NCBI GenBank assembly: GCA_050747825.1
Contig: JBOGJG010000074.1
Location: forward strand, 1 to 17,273
Source of the DNA: JBOGJG01 sp050747825
Lineage (GTDB): Bacteria > Acidobacteriota > UBA6911 > RPQK01 > JBOGJG01
DNA length: 17,273 nucleotides
Direction of reading: 5' to 3'
The notes beneath the pieces are model-generated. The model saw only the letters and a list, made by a program, of their open reading frames with translations. It was not told the DNA's origin and did not search any database. The position numbers and the translations under genes were made by a program. Of the stretch, positions 1 to 6,231 are shown one piece after another. How positions within the stretch are numbered: the first letter of the stretch is position 1; every line of letters starts with the position of its first letter.

Positions 1-20
1 ATGCAGGACCTGACCCCCCC
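1..20. repeat. possible end of a dispersed repeat
   Basis: The window opens with atgcaggacctgacccccc just before the UPF0182 gene. It resembles, from memory, one arm of dispersed inverted repeats in some environmental bacteria (tgcaggacctgacccc-type ends). No second arm is visible because the window starts here. No clear promoter or ribosome binding site is visible in bases 1-58: TTGACT at 21-26 has no convincing -10 at the right distance. This is a weak call from motif memory. Confidence 0.2.
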
Positions 21-58
21 TTGACTTTCAAGCTGGATCGCGAAACCATGCCTGTTAG

Positions 59-2794
59 ATGAAACGCACCCGGTTAATTCTCATCCTGTCCGTATTTTTT
101 TTCCTCTGGTTTGCGCTGACCAGCGGAATCAGTCTGTACATTGATTCGCTCTGGTTTGACTCGCTCGGTTATTCGATCATCTTCACGACCACTCTCTGGT
201 ACCGCTTTCTTTTCTGGATCGGCGGTTTTGCGCTGGCCTTCGCCATCTTGGGAATCAATTTGCGACTGGCCACGCGCCGCTCTTTTGGCGGCTACTGGTT
301 CCGTGAAGACCTGATGCTGCTGGCGCGGACCGGCTCGAATTACCTGTTCTGGATTGCCCTGCTGGTGCTCTCCGCCCTCATCGGTCTGGCGGCTCAGGCC
401 CGCTGGATGTCTTTTCTTCAATACTGGCATCAAGCGCCATCCGGCATCACCGATCCTGTATTTGGGAAAGATATTTCCTTTTACTTCTTTTCTGTTCCGT
501 TTCTGTCCTTCGTCACTAGTTTTGGGCTGGCCCTGGTCCTGGTCTCGGTGGTGGTGGCCGCCTTCAGCTACGTGATTCATGGACATCTTGGGTACGACCA
601 GAGGCTGCGCTTTACCCCTGCTGCCAGGATACATCTGACGATCCTCCTGGCGCTGGGCTTTTTCCTCCTAGCGCTGCGCTTCTGGCTGGCCCGTTTCGAT
701 ATCCTTTACGGCCGCACCGGCTTTATTTTCGGCGCCTCCTATACCGATATTTACGCCTGGCTTCCCAGTTACTGGATCCTGATCGTTCTGGCGGCGGCCA
801 GCGGCCTGCTGTTTTTGATTTCTCTTTTTTTGAGAAGCATCCGCCTGCCGGTCGCTGTGGCAGTCGTCTTCGTGGCCGTGTACTTTCTGATAGGCGCCTA
901 CCCCTTGCTTATCCAGAATTTCGTAGTTGAGCCGAACGAGCTTGCCAGGGAGAGGCCCTTTATCGAGAACAGCATCCGCTATACGCGGCAGGCCTACGAT
1001 CTGAATCGAGTCGAAGTTCAGGAATTCTCGCCCAGCGGCCGCCTGACGGACGAACAGATCTCCGCCAACCAGGCCACGCTTCAAAATATTCGCCTCTGGG
1101 ACTGGCGCCCACTGATGGACGCTTACGGTCAGCTCCAGGCCCTGCGACAATACTATGCGTTCCACGACGTGGACATTGACCGCTATAATATTGAAGGAGA
1201 TTACCGCCAGGTAACTCTGGCCGCTCGTGAACTGGACTTCAGCACTATTGCCGAGCGAACCCAGTCGTGGATCAACAAGCATTTTCAGTTCACGCACGGC
1301 TATGGCGTCGTCCTGAGTCCCGTCAATGAGGTCACCGAAGAGGGCCTGCCGTCATTCTTTATCCAGGACATCCCGCCCCACTCTTCAGTGGATCTACAGA
1401 TCACGCGCCCTGAGATTTACTTCGGGGAAAGAACCACTCATCCCGTGTTCGTGAAGACTGACATGCAGGAATTCGACTATCCGGCAGGCGATGAAAACGT
1501 CTACGCCACCTATCAGGCCGACAGCGGACTGGAGATCGGGTCCTTCTTCAGAAAGCTGCTCTTTGCCTGGGAGCTGGGCCAGCGCCAGATCATCCTCGAC
1601 AATCCTCTGACCGAGGAAAGCCGGGTGCTCCTCTACCGCCAGATTCAGGAGCGGGTCTCCAAAATCGCCCCATTTCTGTATTACGATCACGACCCTTACG
1701 TGGTCATCAGTGAGGGCAGACTGTTTTGGATCCAGGACGCCTATACGGTTACCGATCGATACCCTTATTCGGAGCCATACCTCAGCCAGGCGACTGCAAA
1801 CGTCCGGACGGCGCAGAGATCAAGGTTCAACTACATCCGCAATTCCGTCAAAGTGGTGATAGATGCTTACAGCGGAGACGTGACGTTTTACCTGGCCTAT
1901 CCCGAAGATCCACTCATCCAGACCTACATGAGAATCTTCCCGGGAGTGTTCACCTCTCTATCCGAGATGCCTGAGGGACTCAGGGATAACATTCGCTACC
2001 CGGAAGATATCTTCAATATCCAGCGCGACATCTTCCGCACCTACCACATGCAGGACCCGACTGTCTTTTACAACCGCGAGGACGTATGGGAGATCCCAAC
2101 CGAGGTTTATCGCGGAAACGAGCAGATAATGGACAGCTATTATCTGGTCATGTCGCTTCCCAAGATGCCGGCCCGTGAGGAATTTGTTCTCCTGATCCCC
2201 TACACGCCCCGCGACAAAAACAATATGATCGCCTGGCTGGCCGCCCGCTCCGACGGGGAGAACTATGGCCGGCTGGTTCTTTACCAGTTTCCGAAGCAAG
2301 AACTGATCTACGGCCCCATGCAGGTGGAAGCGCGCATCGATCAGGACCCGCGCATTTCGCAGTTGATCACGCTCTGGAGCCAGGAAGGCTCTCGTGTTAT
2401 TCGCGGTAATCTCCTGGTCATCCCTATTGAAAATTCACTGCTCTATGTCGAACCTCTTTACTTGCAGGCGGAACGGAGCGAGATTCCGGAACTGACACGA
2501 ATCATTGTGGTCTACCAGAACAGAGTCGCGATCGGTGAGACGCTGCAGGAAGCTCTCGATCAGGCTATCGGCGGCGCGCCGCCCGAAGACCTGCTCCAGC
2601 TCACCTCGCTGGAAGGCAGAACTCCTCAACCCACTCCAGCCGCCCCTGCCGCCCCTCTCGCACAGGATTTGCCCGGCCAGGCTCTTCAGCACTATCGCAA
2701 CAGCCAGGAATACCTGCGCCAGGGCAACTGGGCCGCCTACGGCGAAGAGCAGCGCCGCCTGGGTGAAGTCCTCCAGCAAATCCAGAATCAGTGA
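59..2794 (+). CDS. UPF0182 family large integral membrane protein
   Basis: This 911-residue protein matches the UPF0182 (COG1615) family in length and architecture; its biochemical function is unknown. About seven hydrophobic segments lie in the first third (near residues 5-27, 48-66, 95-113, 142-170, 189-210, 238-257 and 262-283). A long polar domain of about 600 residues follows, probably outside the cytoplasm, with tracts such as DPYVVISEGRLFWIQDAYT and VKVVIDAYSGDVTFY that I recognise as family-typical. A Pro/Ala-rich linker near residue 855 (TPQPTPAAPAAP) leads to a short C-terminal helix. The ATG at 59 gives a plausible first membrane helix directly after KRTR, but no Shine-Dalgarno sequence precedes it. 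The Fe-S carrier gene downstream has its own promoter, so the two need not share a function. Confidence 0.9.
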   Translation: MKRTRLILILSVFFFLWFALTSGISLYIDSLWFDSLGYSIIFTTTLWYRFLFWIGGFALAFAILGINLRLATRRSFGGYWFREDLMLLARTGSNYLFWIALLVLSALIGLAAQARWMSFLQYWHQAPSGITDPVFGKDISFYFFSVPFLSFVTSFGLALVLVSVVVAAFSYVIHGHLGYDQRLRFTPAARIHLTILLALGFFLLALRFWLARFDILYGRTGFIFGASYTDIYAWLPSYWILIVLAAASGLLFLISLFLRSIRLPVAVAVVFVAVYFLIGAYPLLIQNFVVEPNELARERPFIENSIRYTRQAYDLNRVEVQEFSPSGRLTDEQISANQATLQNIRLWDWRPLMDAYGQLQALRQYYAFHDVDIDRYNIEGDYRQVTLAARELDFSTIAERTQSWINKHFQFTHGYGVVLSPVNEVTEEGLPSFFIQDIPPHSSVDLQITRPEIYFGERTTHPVFVKTDMQEFDYPAGDENVYATYQADSGLEIGSFFRKLLFAWELGQRQIILDNPLTEESRVLLYRQIQERVSKIAPFLYYDHDPYVVISEGRLFWIQDAYTVTDRYPYSEPYLSQATANVRTAQRSRFNYIRNSVKVVIDAYSGDVTFYLAYPEDPLIQTYMRIFPGVFTSLSEMPEGLRDNIRYPEDIFNIQRDIFRTYHMQDPTVFYNREDVWEIPTEVYRGNEQIMDSYYLVMSLPKMPAREEFVLLIPYTPRDKNNMIAWLAARSDGENYGRLVLYQFPKQELIYGPMQVEARIDQDPRISQLITLWSQEGSRVIRGNLLVIPIENSLLYVEPLYLQAERSEIPELTRIIVVYQNRVAIGETLQEALDQAIGGAPPEDLLQLTSLEGRTPQPTPAAPAAPLAQDLPGQALQHYRNSQEYLRQGNWAAYGEEQRRLGEVLQQIQNQ

Positions 2795-2814
2795 TGCGGC
2801 TCGACACTCCAATC

Positions 2815-2823
2815 TGCTACAAT
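2815..2823 (+). promoter_or_regulatory. extended -10 promoter for the Fe-S carrier gene
   Basis: TGCTACAAT at 2815-2823 is an extended -10 element (TG, one base, then TACAAT, 5/6 to consensus). It lies in the 72-bp gap after the UPF0182 stop. No good -35 sits 17 bp upstream, as is common for extended -10 promoters. Transcription would begin near 2830, about 37 bases before the ATG at 2867. Inferred from motif match only. Confidence 0.4.
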
Positions 2824-2866
2824 AATCCTGTCCTAAAGATTGAGAAATAGCGGAGATGATGACGTT

Positions 2867-3190
2867 ATGATTACATTGACAAATACAGCCGCTGATAAGG
2901 TTAAGGAAGTGATCGGCCAGCAGTCGGAGCCTTTTGTCGGCATTCGCCTTTCAGTCGTGGGGGGTGGATGCTCGGGCTTCTCTTATTCCATGAATCTGGA
3001 AAAGGAGAGCCGGGAAGGCGATACAGTTGTTCCTGTGAACGGCTTTCAAGTATTCGTGGACGAGCAGAGCCTGCAGTACCTGAGCGGAACCCAGATCGAC
3101 TATATCGAGACTGTCCAGGGCGCTGGATTCAAGTTCAACAATCCGAATGTGAAAGGGACTTGCGGCTGCGGGGAGTCTTTTCAGGTTTAA
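2867..3190 (+). CDS. IscA/ErpA/HesB-type iron-sulfur cluster carrier
   Basis: This 107-residue A-type carrier would accept or pass on [2Fe-2S]/[4Fe-4S] clusters to apo-enzymes in the cytoplasm. The three family cysteines are present: C35 in VGGGCSGFSY and the C-terminal pair C99/C101 in GTCGCGESFQV. The conserved tract before them (IDYIETVQGAGFKFNNPN) is also typical. Length fits the family (about 105-120). I chose the ATG at 2867 over an upstream in-frame TTG at 2840 because GGAG at 2852-2855 suits it, though the 11-base spacing is long, and the protein begins MITLT as is usual. There is no isc or suf operon here, so whether it is IscA, ErpA or SufA cannot be told. One potential client, the Fe-S enzyme NadA, is encoded convergently next door; the pairing may be chance. 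Confidence 0.93.
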   Translation: MITLTNTAADKVKEVIGQQSEPFVGIRLSVVGGGCSGFSYSMNLEKESREGDTVVPVNGFQVFVDEQSLQYLSGTQIDYIETVQGAGFKFNNPNVKGTCGCGESFQV

Positions 3191-3263
3191 GCTGACCGCT
3201 GACCCCGGCTCGCTGCGCTCGCCTACTGACCCCTGACCGGTTCGAAGATGGTCAGCGGTCAGC
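3191..3263. repeat. heptad repeats forming a long inverted repeat between convergent genes
   Basis: The gap between the carrier gene and nadA holds copies of a CTGACCG-like heptad in both orientations. The arm gctgaccgctgacc (3191-3204) is exactly complementary to ggtcagcggtcagc (3250-3263), a perfect 14-bp stem with a 45-base loop that itself contains further heptads. It starts at the first base after the upstream stop codon. It could act as a two-way transcription barrier between convergent genes, but no U-tract follows either arm, so it is not a textbook terminator. Confidence 0.75.
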
Positions 3264-3281
3264 CCGTCAGCCGGTCAGGGA

Positions 3282-4382
3282 TTAGCGGATCGCCAGCATC
3301 CGGTCCAGCGCCACGCGTGTCCAGTGCTTGACGCGGTCGGGAACGGTGATCTGATTGATGACCCGGCCCTCCAGCAGATTCTCCAGAGAAGCCAGCAGAT
3401 GCTGCTGACCGATGCGGAACATGGTGCTGCAGAGACAGCCGTGTTCCTCCAGCGAAGTGACAAACTTCCCTTCCGGCTTCATTTCCTCACGGAGGCGATT
3501 GACCAGGTGCATTTCCGTTCCGACGGCCCATTTTGAACCCGCCTCCGAATTGCGCACCACCTGAATGATTTTTTCCGTCGATCCAGCCTGATCCGCCTTC
3601 TGAACCACTTCCCACATGCACTCGGGATGCACGATCACCCGGATGCCCGGGTGGTTGCGCCGGACCTCGTCCACCATCTCCGCTCGAAAGCGCTGGTGGA
3701 CACTGCAGTGGCCTTTCCAGAGCAGCACGGTCGCTTCTCTCAGCAGCTCTTCACCATTCCCGCCCCACTCCTGGTAAGGATCCCAGATCGGCATCTTCTC
3801 CAGCGGAATTCCCATGGCATAGCCGGTGTTGCGTCCCAGGTGCTGATCGGGGAGAAACAGAATCTTCTCCTTCTGGCGGAAGGCCCACTCAAAAATGGCT
3901 CCCGCATTGGAGGACGTGCAAACCGCCCCTCCGTGCTCGCCGCAGAAGGCCTTAATGGCGGCGCTGGAGTTCATGTAGGTAATCGGTGTGATCGGCGGAG
4001 ACCTCTCGAAAATGCCTTCCAGTTCAGCCCAGGCTTCCTCGAGCTGGTCGATTTCAGCCATATCCGACATGCTGCATCCGGCCGCCAGGTCAGGCAAGAT
4101 CACCTTTTGATGCGGCCGGCTCAACACATCGGCACTTTCCGCCATAAAATGCACTCCGCAGAAGACGATGTATTCGGCGTCCCTGCGCTGTGCCGATTGC
4201 TGGGAAAGCTTGAAGGAATCGCCAATATAGTCGGCGAACTTAATGACCTCATCTCTCTGATAATGATGTCCGAGGATGACCAGACGGCTGCCCAATTCGG
4301 CTTTGGCCCGGGCAATTCGCTGATCCATCTCCAGATCAGAGATACCAAAATAGTTTTGAGGCAGAACACACGCTTGGCTCAT
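3282..4382 (-). CDS. nadA: quinolinate synthase (NadA)
   Basis: NadA condenses iminoaspartate with dihydroxyacetone phosphate to quinolinate in de novo NAD synthesis, using an oxygen-sensitive [4Fe-4S] cluster. The 366 residues match the longer, Bacillus-like form. Family motifs include LGHHYQRDEVIKFADYIGDS (37-56), FCGVHFMAESADVL (74-87), NSSAAIKAFCGEHGGAVCTSSNA (starting 138), WKGHCSVHQRF (222-232) and the C-terminal GCLCSTMF. By comparison with the family, the cluster ligands should be C103, C226 and one of C316/C318; this assignment is inferred. No nadB or nadC is in view. The gene follows the desaturase on the same strand after a 110-bp gap holding short repeats and a possible promoter. 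No clear Shine-Dalgarno precedes the ATG. Confidence 0.96.
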   Translation of the reverse strand: MSQACVLPQNYFGISDLEMDQRIARAKAELGSRLVILGHHYQRDEVIKFADYIGDSFKLSQQSAQRRDAEYIVFCGVHFMAESADVLSRPHQKVILPDLAAGCSMSDMAEIDQLEEAWAELEGIFERSPPITPITYMNSSAAIKAFCGEHGGAVCTSSNAGAIFEWAFRQKEKILFLPDQHLGRNTGYAMGIPLEKMPIWDPYQEWGGNGEELLREATVLLWKGHCSVHQRFRAEMVDEVRRNHPGIRVIVHPECMWEVVQKADQAGSTEKIIQVVRNSEAGSKWAVGTEMHLVNRLREEMKPEGKFVTSLEEHGCLCSTMFRIGQQHLLASLENLLEGRVINQITVPDRVKHWTRVALDRMLAIR

Positions 4383-4391
4383 ACCGTGAAC

Positions 4392-4420
4392 ATCTTACGT
4401 GAGCCGGCTTTTCAGTTCAA
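4392..4420 (-). promoter_or_regulatory. possible promoter for nadA
   Basis: Read on the minus strand, TTGAAC (4420-4415) and TAAGAT (4397-4392) are separated by exactly 17 bp, each 4/6 to the sigma-70 consensus. Transcription would begin only a few bases before the nadA ATG at 4382, giving a nearly leaderless message, which would agree with the missing Shine-Dalgarno. The match is modest and could be chance. Confidence 0.28.
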
Positions 4421-4431
4421 TCTTGGAACCT

Positions 4432-4491
4432 GCCACGGATTGCAGGGATGGTCACGGTTTTGGATCCGTGTTAATCCGTGTAATCCGTGGC
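4432..4491. repeat. nonamer CACGGATTA-type repeat cluster with inverted ends
   Basis: On the minus strand this stretch reads as tandem CACGGATTA-like units (gccacggattacacgg and onward, about three units), then a diverged part and another unit in the opposite orientation. Arms gccacggatt (4432-4441) and aatccgtggc (4482-4491) form a perfect 10-bp inverted repeat. It fills most of the gap between the desaturase stop and nadA. The RNA would fold as a long hairpin; it may separate the two transcripts, though no U-tract follows. Confidence 0.65.
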
Positions 4492-4492
4492 T

Positions 4493-5461
4493 TCAGGCCG
4501 CCATTTTCTGTGCAATCCGGTTTTTTACTTTCACTGAGTCCGGCACGGGGCGCAGGTCCCAGATCAGGCCTGTCCAGGAGAGCATCTTGAGGAAGTAGTA
4601 AGTCAGATCGACTTCCCACCAGTAAAACCCCTGTCGGGTTGAGGCCGGGAAGTGGTGGTGGTTGTTATGCCAGCCCTCGCCAAAGGTCAGGAGAGCCAAA
4701 GCCAGGCTGTTGCGACTTTCGTCCTTGGTGTGAAAGCGCTTTTTCCCCAACTTGTGAGCCAGCGAATTGATAGTGCAGACGGCATGAAAAAGAACCGTCG
4801 TCGAAACAAAGAACCCCCAGACCAGCATCTGCATCCCACTGGTGCCTAGGCCCGGAGCGAAAGCCTCCAGAAGCGCGCCTGTTGTAAACAGGCCGCTGCA
4901 CATGGCTGCAGGCACTACAATGTCGTACCTGTCCAGAAAGCGCAGCTCCGGAAATCTCGCCAGGTCCGGCACGTTTTTCAGTTTGGTTGGAAAGTTGGAC
5001 TTGGCGGTGATCCAACCCATGTGGCTCCACCAGAGCCCATGTTCGTGAGGAGAATGAACGTCCCCTTGCTGATCGGAGTGGCGATGATGATCCCGGTGGT
5101 GGGCTGCCCACCACAGCGGCCCCTTTTGCGCGCACGTCGATCCTAAAATTCCGAACAGGAATTGTCCGCCTCGTGATGTCTTAAAAGTACGGTGTGAGAA
5201 ATAACGATGGTAAAAAGCCGTAACAAAAAACATGCGGAAGGCATAGAGGGCGGCCGCCACGGCCACCGCAATCCAACTCCAGCCTACCCAGATGATGGCC
5301 AAGCACATCATGTGCATGGCAAAAAATGGGATGCTTCGGATCCAGTCAACACGTTGCTCCTCATGAGCCTGGCCATCCTCAACACCTGCCCAACTGTCAA
5401 ACCAGCGCGTTATGGAGATCAGAAACGTTCTTACTCTTTCAACTTGCCTGTTGTCGGTCAT
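4493..5461 (-). CDS. membrane fatty acyl desaturase (delta-9 acyl-CoA/acyl-lipid type)
   Basis: This 322-residue di-iron membrane desaturase would introduce a cis double bond into fatty acyl chains using O2 and an electron donor. The three histidine boxes are present: HRYFSH, HHRDHHRHSD and HNNHHHFP, the last in GEGWHNNHHHFPAS as in the stearoyl-CoA/delta-9 family. Hydrophobic stretches flank the boxes (for example FFAMHMMCLAIIWVGWSWIA and a pair after residue 185). The start is chosen from two adjacent ATGs (5464 and 5461); the second has the better distance from AAGGAG (5471-5466), which sits only one base before the first. An in-frame upstream extension lies across the promoter and is unlikely. 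There is no fused cytochrome b5 domain. It lies 50 bp downstream of pdxH and has its own promoter. Confidence 0.92.
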   Translation of the reverse strand: MTDNRQVERVRTFLISITRWFDSWAGVEDGQAHEEQRVDWIRSIPFFAMHMMCLAIIWVGWSWIAVAVAAALYAFRMFFVTAFYHRYFSHRTFKTSRGGQFLFGILGSTCAQKGPLWWAAHHRDHHRHSDQQGDVHSPHEHGLWWSHMGWITAKSNFPTKLKNVPDLARFPELRFLDRYDIVVPAAMCSGLFTTGALLEAFAPGLGTSGMQMLVWGFFVSTTVLFHAVCTINSLAHKLGKKRFHTKDESRNSLALALLTFGEGWHNNHHHFPASTRQGFYWWEVDLTYYFLKMLSWTGLIWDLRPVPDSVKVKNRIAQKMAA

Positions 5462-5491
5462 CATTCTCCTTGTCGTTCCCCAAAGAGTAAA

Positions 5492-5500
5492 ATTATAACA
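5492..5500 (-). promoter_or_regulatory. extended -10 promoter for the desaturase gene
   Basis: On the minus strand the sequence TGTTATAAT (5500-5492) is a full extended -10: TG, one base, then the exact TATAAT consensus. It lies between the pdxH stop and the desaturase start. A -35 hexamer is not recognisable. Transcription would begin near 5485, leaving a leader of about 24 bases that carries the AAGGAG ribosome binding site. Confidence 0.55.
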
Positions 5501-5511
5501 GATTAGGTAGG

Positions 5512-6156
5512 TCAGGGTGCCAGCCGCTTCAGGGACCATTTTTTTTTCGAGGTCCGCCGGTAACAGATGCGGTCATGGAGACGTTCGGCGCGTCCCTGCC
5601 AGAACTCAAAATAGTCTGGGACCAGCCTATAGCCACCCCAATAAGAAGGTCTGGGAACCGAACCCGGGTAGCGCTCTTTAACTGTCTCCACCCAGGACTC
5701 CAGTTCCTGCCGGCTTTCGATAACCTCACTCTGGGGAGAAGCCCAGGCGCTCAGTTGGCTCCCCAGCGGACGCGTTTTAAAGTAGGCATCCGACTCGGCT
5801 CCGGAAGTTTTTTTCACCAGCCCGTCGATGCGCACCTGGCGGTCCAGTCCGGACCAGTAAAAGAGTAGGCTAGCTTGCGGATTCTCAGTGAGCTGCCTGG
5901 CCTTCTGGCTTTGGTAATTGGTAAAGAAGACAAATCCGCGGCCGTCGAAAGACTTCAGCAGGACAACGCGGGACGAGGGCCGCGCCTTAGGATCGGCCGT
6001 CGCCAGCGTCATGGCATTGGGATCGGGCAGGGCGACATGCAGGGCGTTCTCGAACCACTGCCGGAACTGATCCATCGGATCAGCCTGGGCCAGTGTCTCA
6101 TCGAATCCACGCGAGCGATACTCTCGACGCAGAGCGGCGACGGAAATCTTCTTCAT
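5512..6156 (-). CDS. pdxH: pyridoxamine 5'-phosphate oxidase
   Basis: PdxH oxidises pyridoxine or pyridoxamine 5'-phosphate to pyridoxal 5'-phosphate using FMN and O2. The 214 residues match the family size (E. coli about 218). Recognisable FMN/substrate motifs are RVVLLKSFDGRGFVFFTNYQ (63-82), SQKARQL (83-89), ASLLFYW (95-101), RQVRIDG (106-112), YFKTRPLGSQLSAWASPQS (125-143) and the C-terminal signature FEFWQGRAERLHDR (183-196) ending WSLKRLAP. The reading frame stays open for 385 codons upstream, antisense to the transketolase gene; the ATG at 6156 is chosen because MKKISVAALRREY begins where the family does. No convincing ribosome binding site precedes it. It is divergent from the transketolase gene with 75 bp between starts. 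Confidence 0.95.
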   Translation of the reverse strand: MKKISVAALRREYRSRGFDETLAQADPMDQFRQWFENALHVALPDPNAMTLATADPKARPSSRVVLLKSFDGRGFVFFTNYQSQKARQLTENPQASLLFYWSGLDRQVRIDGLVKKTSGAESDAYFKTRPLGSQLSAWASPQSEVIESRQELESWVETVKERYPGSVPRPSYWGGYRLVPDYFEFWQGRAERLHDRICYRRTSKKKWSLKRLAP

Positions 6157-6189
6157 GCGGTGACCCGGCGGGCATAAATGGGCACTGCG

Positions 6190-6218
6190 TTGACTCCCCT
6201 CATGGCGTTCAATATAGT
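6190..6218 (+). promoter_or_regulatory. near-consensus sigma-70 promoter of the transketolase gene
   Basis: TTGACT (6190-6195) and TATAGT (6213-6218) are each 5/6 to consensus and are spaced by exactly 17 bp. Transcription would begin near 6225, only about seven bases before the ATG at 6232. Two earlier in-frame ATGs (6178, 6202) lie upstream of or inside this promoter and so cannot be used from it. The message would have almost no leader, in keeping with the absence of a Shine-Dalgarno sequence. Confidence 0.6.
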
Positions 6219-6231
6219 ACGATTCCTGAAC

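Noticed and set aside
3191..3281. Canonical intrinsic terminator between the Fe-S carrier gene and nadA
   Set aside because: The stem is strong but neither strand has a following U-tract, so only a non-canonical role can be proposed.
3627..4598. 323-codon plus-strand open frame over nadA
   Set aside because: Antisense to a fully conserved NadA and running across the nonamer repeat; no recognisable domain.
6178..6231. Longer transketolase N-terminus from the ATG at 6178
   Set aside because: The -35 and -10 elements lie inside that stretch and the extra 18 residues have no family counterpart.
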